From contig NC_081415.1 in the NCBI RefSeq assembly GCF_030272615.1, forward strand, positions 109,264,406-109,328,405: a stretch of DNA of 64,000 bases, written 5' to 3'. Every line of letters starts with the position of its first letter. The first letter of the stretch is position 1. Under the pieces are notes generated by a model. That model was not told the origin of the DNA, searched no databases, and saw nothing but the letters and a program-made list of their open reading frames with translations. The DNA comes from Cryptomeria japonica. Lineage: Eukaryota; Streptophyta; Pinopsida; Cupressales; Cupressaceae. A program made the position numbers and the translations under genes. This document shows, piece after piece, positions 42,851-54,392 of the stretch.

Positions 42851-43520
42851 TCATAAGCATCGCATAGAAACATAAGAATCACATAGGTACGCATGCATAT
42901 AGCTTCCACAAAGATGATTCATTTCATATATATAATCATAAGTTTCATGATACAATGATGTCAAAATCATATGGCTACAATCACTCAAAGGTGTCATAAT
43001 ACAAAATAGTACAAAAAACTGATACATAGAGAGCCCTCTACGGCTATGATGAACTCCCTCCCTCAGAGCTGATTGGCCTCGATGGAGTCTGAGCCCTAGA
43101 AGGACCCACCTCAGAATCATCTCTCTTGTCCCCTCTATTTGGTGGTGGTGGAGGACCCATGACCCCATCGCTAGATTCCTATCTTTGTCTCGATCATAGG
43201 GAACTAACTCCCCATCGATCAGTATCCGCAGTATCCTATAAACATCCACCAAGGTGACTATCATCTCACCCATCGACAAATAAAATGTGCAAGTCTCTAA
43301 GTGCCATCTCTCAGCCAGTGCAGTTAGCAACCCCATGTTCGCTCAAAACTCAGGAACATACAGAATATGTCATGGGCCCATAGCCTCAACTATTCTTTTA
43401 TCCTCAAATGTCAACTCTAGTCATAAAATCTTAGTTGACAGGAATCTCTCTCATGACTCCAGCATCGGTAGGTACTCCTGCGGTCAAGCAAATCAACCAT
43501 GTCAGTCAAAGTGGCACTCC
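42851..43520 (-). pseudogene. Antisense plant mobile domain (PMD)-like fragment
   Basis: Minus-strand reading from about 43336: ALAERWHLETCTFYLSMGEM then TLVDVYRILRILIDGELVPYD. It strongly resembles the plant mobile domain consensus (LVERWRPET-type start, GEMTxTLxDVxxLLGLPIDGxPV). Upstream on the minus strand (to about 43520) are further readable phrases broken by stops; downstream the frame degenerates. It lies between integrase and 3' LTR and is antisense to the host element. Extra ORFs, some antisense, are known in this part of Tat elements. It may be a captured domain or a separate fragment. Confidence 0.6.
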
Positions 43521-43884
43521 CTATTCATCACAAAGTGTTGCTTTTTATCCTAGTGGTACTCCTTGTTCATCATAAAGTACTATGCGTTTTGCACTCCTTG
43601 TTTATCACAAAGTGCTTCTCTTTTTAGTACTCCCTATTCATCACAAAGTACTATGTTTTGGCATTCTCTGTTCATCACAAAGTGCCTCGATCTATCTTAT
43701 CCTAGGGCCTCTACTTGAGTGTATCCTCTTGAGTAGTTTCTTAATTGGCAACGTATGTTCTATCACAAAATTGTCAATCCTTGTCCTATCTGCTATTCTA
43801 GTCTTCCCTAGAGGACCTGCTTGAGTGTATCCTCTCAGTAGCTTATCCAATTGACAACGTATGTTCATCACAAAACTGTCAATT
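43514..43884. repeat. Seven hairpin units with common loop core TTCATCACAAA
   Basis: Units start at 43514, 43556, 43591, 43627, 43661, 43744 and 43849. Arms pair around a loop containing TTCATCACAAA or a near variant: CACT/AGTG, GTACT/AGTAC, GCACT/AGTGC, GTACT/AGTAC, GGCATT/AGTGCC (one wobble), ATTGGCA/TGTCAAT (one wobble), AATTGACA/TGTCAATT. The first five are spaced 34-42 bp. The last two are part of a longer duplicated block about 105 bp apart. Confidence 0.7.
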
Positions 43885-44500
43885 TGACCTTGAAGACATA
43901 AATGCACCTTTATGACATAAATGCACATTCATGACATAAATGCACCTAGCCTACCCAGACATGCCTTAATGTTTTTCCCCCTTGCTTGACATTTTTCTAG
44001 AAATACCTAATGCACATTTATTACCCTACCTAGCATGCATTTATGACAATAATTAATGCAATGAAGTACAAGGAGGTTTTGTGGTACTCACCGACTCTCC
44101 TACATCTCATGGCCTTTGAAATCGACAAACGCCATTGAATATGTGAACCAAAGCCATCGTTGCTGACTGTTCCTGCTTTATTCTCTCTCTACACTCTGAT
44201 CTCTTGGATGTGTGGATGACAATGAGGATGTATTCCCCTCATGGTCTATCTTATAGACTACCCTAGTCCTAGTCTCCCGAGTCAGTCTTCTTTATCCTAT
44301 GACTCTGTCACTCTATCCTATTTGGTCAGTCCATTCTATCCTTTCTTTCTTATCGAGAGATTGTCTGTGATCTTTCCAGACATTTTCATCCAATCTCTCA
44401 AGGGGGCATATCATTCCTATCTTGGGGCAACTTTGTATTAGTTCATATTATTTTCTTTGAAACAACACAACAAGATGCATTATCTCAAAGAGGGCCAAAA

Positions 44501-45222
44501 TGTAGACACCTAAAATTGTTGTGTCTAATTAAATAAATATCTTTATTTATTTAATTAATTCATTTATCCTCTTTTAGCCTTATTTCTCATTTAAATAAAT
44601 ACATTTATTTATTTAAATTGCCTCTTTCTAAATTAAATAAATATTTTAGTTATTTAATTGATCCCACTTCCTCTATTAATTAAATAAATCTTTATTTATT
44701 TAATTAATTCATTAGCCTTTTCTACCTATGACACATGTCACTCATCTCGTAATTCCTACACTACCTACCCTCTCATTATTTTCTTATTTCCTCTACCTAC
44801 CCTCTAATCATAGCTGACCATTTATCTTTTACACCTCTCAATCTTATCCCTCCATTTCTTATAGTATCTTCTATATAAGGAGATTCTTCCTTTATTTTCA
44901 ACCCTAATCAATCTATTTGAATCAAGTCTTCTAGCATTCAAACTTTCATATGCGATCAAGCCTACTTGCAACCACATTTCCATTCTTTGTTGAGCTCTTA
45001 TGCACACATAAAATCTGAGAGCAAATATATCAAGCAAGATCAATGGAGATAGGAAGAATGGAGATTCAAACCCTATTGGACATGTGATGGTCTAATCTTT
45101 GTGATTTCATTTGATTTGCATTGCCTTAGGTAATCTTCATATATTATGGTGGATCTTTGTTGTTGTTAGGCTAGGGTTTTGTGGTTGAATCTATTTAGTC
45201 TTTCAATATTATTGTTTCCACT
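44501..45222 (+). repeat. 3' LTR of oldest element (end uncertain)
   Basis: The tract ATCTCAAAGAGGGCCAAAA ends at 44500 and TGTAGACACC starts at 44501, the same junction as in the young element. A TATA-like CTATATAAGG lies at 44871. The 3' boundary near 45222 is placed where a different element's ORF begins to read, so it is uncertain by tens of bases. Confidence 0.65.
44527..44708. repeat. Four AT-rich hairpins in U3
   Basis: Inverted repeats at 44527-44556 (11-bp arms), 44589-44618 (12), 44631-44659 (10) and 44675-44708 (15), all built on AATTAAATAAAT and its complement with 3-9-base loops. Confidence 0.8.
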
Positions 45223-45224
45223 TT

Positions 45225-46259
45225 TCACCATAAACAAATATAGATGTATAGACAAATACTGAGATATCAGTTAATAGTGAGAATGAACAAGCTAACATTG
45301 TACAGGATACTAATATTAAGGACAATTGTCCTCTGGATACAAATGTACATGTTGAGGTTATTGTTCCTCCTAAGAAACTGATAGTTACATCGACTGCACC
45401 AAGTGGTGAAGCCACTGATGCAAGTGAGGAGGTTATAAAGGATAAAATATCATAGGAGAAAACAAGGGAATTCAATAGAGAATAAAGTGTTGGTCCATCA
45501 TTATTGTCAATTGACACTTCTCAAGTAGAAAATAAAAGCATCATAGAAATGAGTCCCACTGAACTGATGATGATGGCTGCACAAAAAATGATGAAGGAGA
45601 GATCCACAAACAAAGGGATTATAGATCAATCAATCATTGTTCTACACATATTGGTCCTGGAGTGTAAGATTGAAAATAAAGCGAGCCCATCCATAAATCT
45701 TAAGATAATCACTGAGCACATATCAAAAGGCTTTCAATCCTTACAACAAATTTCAAATCGGCAAGAACTAGAAAGATTTACTCAGGCTAGGAGAGCTCCT
45801 TTTGATCATATAATTGAAAGAGAGAAGAAAAAGGTTGAGGAGAAGCTAATCCTAATAGAAAATTCTTTGAAACAATGTACAAATATATATAGGGTATGTT
45901 GTAATACTGAAATACCTGTAAAAAATGTAGATAAAAAGATAAAAGAGATTCGCGAGAAAATTAAAAATATTGCTAACTCTTTTGACGAACTGATTTCATT
46001 GACTACATCAATTGATGGTCAAATTTTGACTCTGGAGAAACAACTTTATGTTCTTGAAAAGGAAAGAGATAAAATAATTAGAAGAGCCAGAAGTCTGAGA
46101 GGCTTGGTGAGTCCCCGGTTGGATTCACTCTGTGTACACAAGAAAGAATACATGGATATGGTTGGAAAACCCACACTGACAGAGGTAAATGAGAAAGAGT
46201 CTTTTTCACATTTATTAACTAGACTTGTATCTATTTTTGGCACATTCAAAGCTAGCTAG
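45225..46259 (+). pseudogene. C-terminal part of an ORF2-like accessory protein
   Basis: The plus frame runs from about 45225 with a TAG near 45254, a TAG near 45454 and a TAA near 45482, then openly from 45504 to the stop at 46257. The protein is Lys/Glu-rich and helical with coiled-coil character (IEREKKKVEEKLILIENSL, KKIKEIREKIKNIANSFDEL). Sequence after the stop includes GATGTCAAAGGGGGAGTAGTATAG (46391-46414 region), like the purine tract after ORF2 of the 8.0-kb element. I infer a truncated relative of that element in plus orientation; a host gene is unlikely. Confidence 0.55.
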
Positions 46260-46559
46260 GATACTTATGTGGAATTATTGGAGAAGGCTTATCCAAAAAA
46301 TTTAAAGTTGGTCAAGCTTTGGTAAGATATTTTTGGGGATATTCATTGTACAGTTCCTATTCTTTGACATTTTTTTTCTTAATAACATTGATGTCAAAGG
46401 GGGAGTAGTATAGATGTGAAAAATATATTAAAGAGTTGCATACATTAGGGGGTGTTATAGAAGTTTTGGAGTTTTTGGATATTGAGTATTTTGTATATTC
46501 AGCTCAGGGGAGTAGGGTAGGATTATTGACAGTTGACACTCTATTGGTAGGTTTCACTA
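46260..46559. other. 3' untranslated remnant after ORF2-like frame
   Basis: AT-rich, with a purine tract near 46391. No other feature. Confidence 0.4.
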
Positions 46560-47390
46560 TGTTGTCATTAATGGAAACATGATTTTGTGTTTCGGCTTCA
46601 TATTTTGTTTCTATGGTATACTGGAAGGCACTTCACAGTTTCTACACCGACACCAGTAGGTCAAAAAGATTTCTTTGGTCATCGACAATACAAGCCGACA
46701 TGGTATAGGAAAGGTTATCGGTATTGGAGGTTGACATATCTTGGATCTGACATCAATAATTTATTTTAATGTTCATACATTTATGTTATCTATCCAACAT
46801 GTAATTTGATATTGTATATATCTTTCTAAGCCGACATAAACCATAAGAATTGTACAAGGTATATAGGTCAGTTAAGATTAGATCATTTTGTGGTAGAAAA
46901 TATATAGATAGACATATGGACATGGCGATGTAAATGTAAATGTAATATGAGAAAAATTATTTAGAGAGATCATGTATGTGAGGAAATTATTGTAAGGGTT
47001 ATTTCGGCAAGGGTTTCAGACTAGAACAGATAGAGCGTAAATCAGAACTATATTCTAGCATAGATGATGATATCTTAATAGTTCACACTTCTCTGGATTG
47101 TAGTCTAAAATTTATATGTAGTCAGTGCAGCTCCTATTATGATTGAGCAGTGTGCTCTAGGCTATAAGCCTTCCTGCAAGTGCAAGCCCCTCATATTACA
47201 TAATATCTCCTCATATGGCCAGCGAATCGATATTGTGGGTCACAAATCCCATTGTAGTTTTTCCTCTTTGAGGTTTTCCACGTATAAATTTGTGTGTTAT
47301 GATTCTCATTTATATATTTGGCTTATTGATTGCTTTACTTCTTTCAATTTTGTATGTATCGATATACCGGTTGGTGTATGAATGTTTTAA
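46560..47390 (+). repeat. LTR-like segment (TGTTGTCATTAATGG...)
   Basis: Starts with TGTTGTCATTAATGG, similar to the LTR start at 54393. Near 47225-47300 it has the phrase family GTGGGT...CCCATTGTAGTTTTTCC...TTTTCCACGT, found near the 3' end of the 54393-55689 LTR. No primer site follows, so it is a 3' or solo LTR. Ends are approximate. Confidence 0.5.
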
Positions 47391-48985
47391 TAAGGCTAAA
47401 ATCTACTCTTTGATCTCATCAATAGTAACCGGTCCATTTGAAGGAATATTGTAAATATTATTTGTAATTTTCCAATAATCTTCACCAAGTGAGAGGGAGG
47501 CTAGCTAGTTTGCCATTAATAAGATTTCTTGACGGTTTGCTTCTATCCCTTCTCGGGTTCCAATTCTACCCCTCTAGACTTCTAAGTGCTTCCCTACTAG
47601 GATTTTTTTAACACACTCGACACAAGGTCATAAAGAAGCTTGTTCTCCATGTTCCTAGATTCTGTCACTATGAGTTGCAGAGGTGTAGGACTAACCTTGC
47701 TTACTCGTAGTCTGTAAAGTCATCATCCTGTCTAATTTTGCATTCAAACTTCTACACTAGTCCTCCCATGCACTTACCCCTTTACGATCACTAAAACCTA
47801 ACTGGACTTCTTCCAAGCTCTCCTAGACTCAGTATGCAAAAATGGCGATTGCCATTTCCTGGTTTCCTCCTACTGCTACTCTACTCTTACTATACATTTT
47901 CGTCTCTTCCTGAAGAACTCAAATGGTCATGTGGATCCTACAATGGAGGTTCAAGATAGAGCCATATTTACATTGTGAATTCAAAACAAAGAAATGAACA
48001 ACAAAAAGGAAACTTTAATTACAGAACTGTAATGACAAACTTAACAAAAACAAGACTGTACAACACTCAGTGATAGAAAACTAGAAAACAAACTTGTATG
48101 TATTTCTCTTGTGTTTCTTGTAGTATCCAACAAAACTAGTCCAACACCTTATAATTAGACTCTTATAGCTCATCCATCCATCATGAAACACAGACGGTTA
48201 CAAACTGGATAAAACAGTTTCATAATGGCTCATCAGTGTAGCCTTAGAACCTGGCTTTCGATGCCCATTGGTGACTTGCAAGGTTTGCACTTTTCCATCG
48301 AGTGATCGGGGTAACCAAAACACACCTTCGCCGATGGTCAATAACCATGTCCACCATTCACATTTTTCCATTCGGCGTTTCCATTGGGTCATCGAGAAGA
48401 CAACCAAAACAGCTATCCTGATCGTCCGATCTTGCTTGATCTCTCTTTCTGTACTCCACCACATGGCACCCCTTGACTGGCTCTGAGGTCCCTACCTTGC
48501 CACCTTAGCACGACCTCACTAACCTCTTGGAATGAAACTTTTCTTTGTTGCTAGGTCCCACCATGGTCACCAAGTTGCGGGAGATAAACTTCATGTACCT
48601 CACCATAGTGGTACAACGACAATCATCTAATCATCTCAGACTTGCTCACTTGCTAACTTGCCTGAGATTCTCTCTTGTTGGGCCCTACCTTGGTCACCAA
48701 GTCATGGGAGATAACTTTCAAGCATCTTTATCATGCAGTATAGCGACTATCTTAGGATCATTTGTGATCACCATCTGAATACAGGTCAAGTTAATCATCA
48801 GGGTAACTTGAAACCACTCCTTCTGATACCCAATACAACCACTCCAAACTCTGACGAACTCACCAGGGTAAGACTTGTCGATCAGGGTAGGTCTTGCCAA
48901 TAAGAGAAATTTTAAAAAACCACAACAAACAACCATACAAACAGACTAGAACTAGTCATTATGTATTTACATGACAACTGGAAGG
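47391..48985. other. Unassigned degenerate repeat sequence
   Basis: No supported ORF. At 48549-48624 and 48680-48755 two imperfect ~110-130-bp-spaced units share phrases GGTCACCAAGT, GGGAGATAA and a final AGCGAC-like block. These resemble in layout the U3 repeats of the giant element, so this may be part of a diverged LTR of that kind. Confidence 0.35.
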
Positions 48986-49191
48986 TCTCACAAGCCAAAA
49001 TTGGTTAAGGGCATTTCAACCCTTAGGTGCTCCTGCACCACCAAGACACTTCAAATGAACTTCCATCTGGTCCTTCCAAATAGTATAATTATTTCCATCA
49101 AATATAGGAATCTCCTTAAACACATAAGATGCCATCCCACATCTCCTCAAGCGGTTAAGATTCTTTTGGAGGATCTAGCTCTGATACCACT
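48986..49191 (-). pseudogene. Ty1/copia gag N-terminal fragment and primer site
   Basis: On the minus strand, after the LTR end (49192), TGGTATCAGAGC (49188-49177) is a perfect methionine-type primer site. It is followed by a gag start similar to that of the plus-strand copia element (ATGGCATC... encoding FDGNNYTIWKDQMEVHLK). The piece is truncated near 48990-49010. Confidence 0.7.
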
Positions 49192-50479
49192 CGTTGGAAA
49201 CAACAAGGAACAAAAACTAAGAGGGGGGGGGGGTGAATCAATTTTCACTGGATTAAACCAATTAAGCACAATCTCAGATCAAATCAATTGTTATAGAAAA
49301 AATAAAGATAACAACAATTAACAACAAAACACATAACACCAATATTTTGGACGTAGAAAACCCAGTTAAGGGAAAACCATGGTGGGAACCTACCTAAAAT
49401 GAGATGATACTATGTAGTAGTATGTGTAAGTATTACAATGGGGAATGCACATGCATGCAGGCACACTACCTAGAGTGCACTGCTCAAATTACAATGACCT
49501 AGAAGGCTCCAATCCTTAGGGAAGATTCACTACCTTACAAAAAGATTAGGACTACACTCCAGAAAGAATGAACTACAAAAATAGTATTTGCTAATTCCTG
49601 ATGAAAGTTTAGTATAGCTCAAAAGTTTTCCCTTCATCAATCTCTTCTCAACACACCACATCAAAAGATTATTTCACTTGATCGCATATACACCACTCTC
49701 TGATAATGCAGACTCAACACCAACCACACCAAATTACATGAAAATTACACCCATTTATACAAATAATCAACCTTTACTACATGATACATAAATCATCCAC
49801 TAGGCCAATATAATATTATAGACATCATAGAATGGACCTAAATCAACTCTTCAAACATACACCACCACTAGAAATCTCGCCAAGATCAACTGCAACATGT
49901 TACACCACCAAAATACCATATAACATGAAGAATATCACCAGACCAAGAAGATCATCAAAAACTCTCACAATAATTAGTGTGGACCACAAGGAAAAATAGA
50001 ACATGATTAGGAAACACCAACAAGAAAGTTAGAACCATCCGCAATAGCTGCATCAACAACACTTATGCAAATCTCCATCGATCAACATGCTAACATTCAC
50101 AAACACTTAACAATAGCAACTTGGATAAGAAATATATCTTCTGGAGCACCAAATGATGAACCATTTGAAATGAAGATACACACGAACATCACAAATAGTC
50201 TCCCAAATCCACAACATAAGATATGATCATATTGGAGCTCATTGAATCAAACACTAGGACATTGCAACATTGAACATTGAAAACCAACCTCCATACCAGA
50301 ATCCACAACTCAACCAAATCAACACAAAGAATCATGAAATAAATAAAGAATAAAATAGAGACACTAGAGATACTTCATGCAAAACCACAAATCCAAATCA
50401 ATTCTCTGCAATCACGAGATCACCAATACATTTCTCTATAGCACCAAAACACAGGAATGTGTTGACATCAATAACAACA
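49192..50479 (-). repeat. Ty1/copia 5' LTR, minus orientation (1288 bp)
   Basis: Reverse complement matches the 54393-55689 LTR throughout, with start TGTTGTTATTGATGTCAAC at 50479. The terminal CA is changed to CG at 49192. A run of at least 11 G near 49220 lies in the conserved G-rich block. No coding content. Confidence 0.8.
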
Positions 50480-52003
50480 ACATCCTAGCAGCAACAATGA
50501 CCAACATCAATTGGCTTGATGGCAGAAAGTTTCAACACATTTGTACTTATCAACCTCGACATTATACTATGCAAAGACTTAGAAAGAGGAGTAAATTATT
50601 TTCTAAAGTATTTGGATAAAGGGGCCACACCTGATGTCATGGCTCCCACTTGAGTATTAATGTTGTCATTTATCTTGATGTGTCCTTTGGTTTAAACTTT
50701 GTAAAATCTTATTGACCACTCTCATTCTTATCAACTAAAGCCATTAAAGGAGATGATTCAAATTGACTTGCTTGAAGCTGATAATTATGAAACATTCTAC
50801 ATAATTGCATAAAATAAAATAAAAAATAGAAGCTTATCCCTAATGTATTTTTGTAAATTAGCAATAAAAATTCTTTGAACATTATGATCAAGCATAGGAT
50901 AATCAATTTGAGAATACAAATGTTTATATCTACCAATAAATTCAGTCACTTTTCTTTAACTCCTTACAATGAATCAAATCAATCAAATTAATTTTAGGAA
51001 CAATATTATTGTGCAATTATTGAATGAAAGCATTACCTAAGTTTTTAAATGATTTAATAGAATAAGGAGACAAAGAAAAAAAACCATTGCAAATATGTAT
51101 CCCTAAAGGGTCAAGTAAATAATTCAGCCATAATTCTTTGGTCATGAGAAAAATCACTACACAAAGTTTGAAATGTTTTCACATGTGTCTAGGGGTCACC
51201 TTTTCCATCACACAACTCCAATTAAGGAACTTCCATATGTTTAGGAGGGGCAACACAAACAATGTCATCAGATAATGGGTTTGCTACATCAAATGTGGGC
51301 ACATTAAACTTGGTTTGGGTAATGGAAGCCAATTGTTGTTGTAGGGAAGTAATAGTTTGGGCAAGGTTGTTAATGGTTTCTTCGGTGGATGGATTAAAAT
51401 TGGACATATTGGATTGTGATAGAGGAGTAACATTGTTGTATGTAGTTGGAGGTTGAGAAGAAGGAGGTGGAACACTATGCTATGTTGGTATGGGAGATGA
51501 TTAGGATATAAATGGAAGACTTGCGGAAGGAGGGATATAAGAATATTGATTAAAGAGATTTCCCCCATGACTAACATGTGTAGGATTAATATTTTTTGCG
51601 GAAGTAGTCATGATAGAAGATCTTAATGTAGGCAGACTAAGAAAGGATGTAGGCATAGGAATGAAATGATTGACTTCACTAGGGGGTTGAGAGTAACCAA
51701 GTACTTTGGCACAAGTTTTGATTAGCATGATATTAGTATCAATAATATGACAAAGGCCACACAAGAAATCAACACCAATTTATCACTTTGTACCATTCTT
51801 TTTAATCCTTCAATCAATGGGATTGCCTCACTTTCCATGTATTGTTGACTCATCCATTGTTGAAGATTTTCAAATTCATTATCAATCTTCTCTAATTGGT
51901 CAATGGTAACCCTACTTAGTGATTCATCCTCATCATGTAAACTATGAAGAGAATGGGGATAAATGACCATTTCTTGGGTTGGAGGAAGCACCAGCATTCT
52001 CAT
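50480..52003 (-). pseudogene. Ty3/gypsy gag fragment, minus orientation
   Basis: Minus-strand order: LEKIDNEFENLQQWMSQQYM (about 51.9 kb), a Pro/Ser-rich linker, STEETINNLAQTITSLQQQL coiled coil, then APPKHMEVP and LELCDGKGDP with THVKTFQTLCSDFS and FFSLSPYSIKSFKNL, the Retrotrans_gag capsid-like core near 51.2-51.0 kb. A final basic part (SKSLHSIMSRLISTNVL) is near 50.55 kb. Frame changes near 51770 and multiple stops make it dead. It is cut at 50480 by the copia LTR insertion. Confidence 0.7.
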
Positions 52004-52595
52004 GAAATAAGTTATCCAAATTAGGCTCTATATCCTTAGTAACTAAACATTGGGGAGCCTTAATTCTAAAACTTATTCTCATAGGAATATTGTAGGTAAG
52101 ACTAATGGTGACCTAACTCATGCAAAAATTGAATATTATGATTAAATAATGCAATTTTTCATAAAAGTTTATTAACCAATTAATTATGAAAAATTTAATT
52201 GTGATGTTGAAAGATAAATGCCTCTATACCATAGCATAATATTTCATAAAGATCAGATTTGAAAATGGACTTGAAATATTATGCAACCCACAAGTTAATT
52301 TTAGAATTATAGATTAGAATTTTTGTGAATTTAACCTCTAAATTTATGTAATTCAATTGAAAATGAGATCTATGAGTGCAAATTTGAATTTTCACATGTA
52401 TAAATAATCATATTTGAGATAATGAATCAAAATATGCAACCCACAAATTTAAATTTAGAATTATAAAATAGGGTTTATGTAGATTTAACCTCTAAATTCA
52501 TGTAATTCAATTAAAAATAAAACTTATTAATACAAATTTAAATTTTAAAATGCATAAACAATCATCTCTAAGATCACAATTCAAAAATTAAGGAA
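52004..52595 (-). other. 5' leader of minus gypsy fragment
   Basis: AT-rich untranslated stretch between primer site and gag. It contains a repeated phrase (AATTTAGAATTATAGATTAG near 52300 and AATTTAGAATTATAAAATAG near 52451, spacing about 150 bp). No ORF. Confidence 0.5.
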
Positions 52596-52614
52596 CAAGA
52601 AGTCAGGTTCACCA
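52596..52614 (-). other. Primer binding site TGGTGAACCTGACTTCTTG
   Basis: Same type as the primer site of the young element at 22440-22420, three bases from the LTR end. It suggests the two elements are primed by the same tRNA. Confidence 0.65.
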
Positions 52615-52617
52615 TAA

Positions 52618-53820
52618 TGTGATGGCGAAAAATAGGGTTAGGGTTAAATTAAGATAATAAAACCTCTAAATGGCCTAATTAACTATTAGATTAGGGAGGA
52701 GAGGAATCTAATAGATCTAGCCTTGATAGATCAAGATTCTAATTAGATTCCAGCCTATTGGGAAATGGGTTTCTTCTCCTAAAATTGAATTGAATTAAAT
52801 TATTGAAGATTAGCATAAGATAGTGAACTATTAAATAGATTTGACAAAATAGTGAGCTACACATGTCATATAGAGCCACGAACCTAGATCTAAGCAAAAA
52901 AAATGTTTGGATATGTTCTCAGAAGTTTGGCCTAATTTTTCAGGACCAAGTAGTATCACATCACCATGGTCCTTAGAATTTTTCATCATTGAAAGCAGAA
53001 CATGTTCATCTCAATGAATTTTGTCAATCCTCCTAATTACAAATCGGTGTCTGTTCCTACACATAGAGGAAAGGGGAAATATGTTGGGAATAGGGGTTTT
53101 CCTTAGGTCAAACCCCGATTTTGGAATTAATCATGAAATTGAATTAAAAATGTAAATGAAAGACTATAGTAAAATGCTTTCCTTTTAAGGAGAAAATGAA
53201 TGAAACACTAATGGAATAACTCAATGAAGTTTTGTTTGTCTCCACAAAGAAATTAAGGTTTCATGTAGGTTGTTGTCTTCATGAAAAATTGAACATGAAT
53301 GTCATCTCCAATGCTTGAATCTTGGCTTCACTTAAATGCTCTAATGCTTGATAGAAGATTGATTTCTTGCTCACTTGATTGTAGGGTCTCAATTTCTCTC
53401 TCTTGAGTTGATTATGAATTCAATTACGGTTAAAATGAAAGGGGTAGACCTCCTTTTATACTTGCTTGTCAAAAATCTGATTGAATTTCCTCAATAGGAT
53501 GACACAAGGCTAGATTTCCTTCTCATCAAAGGTGATCATTAGAGGGGGACAATTTGGGACCTAATTAGGAGGCCCAGGGTGTATACACCTTGGTCCTGAT
53601 TTAGGACCAGGGCATGGTATGTCATGGTCCTAATTTGGGACCAGGGCATGGTACGTCCTAGTCTTGCAAATTAGCACTTCCAAAATAGTGTTTAAGCTAG
53701 AAAATTGGTGAAAAAGGAGGTAAAAGAGTGGTGTGAGTAGAATCAATATTGCAATTAGGCCTTGGAGGATGAAATGCCAAGGTGAGGCCTAAGTGAGCAA
53801 AAAATTATAGGTGAGTACAA
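52618..53820 (-). repeat. 5' LTR of minus gypsy fragment (outer end uncertain)
   Basis: Starts at TGTGATGGCG next to the primer site. A TATA-like TATAAAAG lies on the minus strand near 53460. In the U3 part a ~52-bp unit (CCTNATTTNGGACCAGGGCATGGTA...) is present twice, near 53602 and 53627. The far end near 53820 is not defined by a duplication. Confidence 0.6.
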
Positions 53821-53834
53821 TTTAGGATGCTATA

Positions 53835-54392
53835 GCTAGAGCCATTAGAAAATAGTTATATGAATACAGTAAGGCTTCAAGATAGAGCGTCAATTGGAGG
53901 AACTTGGAGGTATTTCTTCTCAATACTCAACCTAGCCTACAAAGGGAGATTACCAGGATATTAGGTTTAAGAATAACCAATTTCCCAAGGAAATTTTTGG
54001 GGATGACACTGATTGTTGGTGCAAACAAAAAGTGCTATTGGGAAAGTCTCATTAATAGTTGTAAGAAGAAGATGGAATTATGGAAAGGGAAATGGTTAAC
54101 TTTAGTGGGAAAAATTTTAACGATCAAAGCAGTCCTGTCTCCTATCCCAATATATTCTATGTCCTATATGAAACTCCCTAGGGAAATGGAAGACATTCTC
54201 ATACAAGTCATGCAGAGGGTTTTTTGGAATGGGGCTAATGACACACAAAAATTCCCACTAATCTCATGGGATAAGATATGTAAACCTCAACGGGCTAGAG
54301 GTGCAAGGACAAAAAGACTCAACATTATGAATAATGCAATGGGAGAAAAATTTGTTTGGAACATATTGGACATTGCCGCTACTAGGATATGT
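53835..54392 (+). pseudogene. LINE (L1-type) reverse transcriptase fragment
   Basis: The plus frame reads EYSKASRQSVNW, then TRILGLRITNFPRKFLGMTL, WKGKWLTLVGKILTIKAVL, PIYSMSYMKLP and FPLISWDKICKPQRARG. This is the C-terminal RT/thumb region of plant non-LTR elements. Both ends are cut, by the LTR on the left and the copia insertion at 54393 on the right. No endonuclease or RNase H part is present. I did not find the continuation beyond the copia element. Confidence 0.75.

Noticed and set aside
45504-46259. Coiled-coil ORF as a host gene
   Set aside because: The frame continues upstream through stops, ends before a retroelement-type purine tract and resembles ORF2 of the 8.0-kb element.
48198-48464. 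Trp-rich minus-strand ORF
   Set aside because: Lies in degenerate repeat sequence; no domain; reading depends on repeat composition.
49217-49232. Long G-run as a G-quadruplex signal
   Set aside because: A single homopolymer in a known G-rich LTR block; its length may be a sequencing uncertainty.
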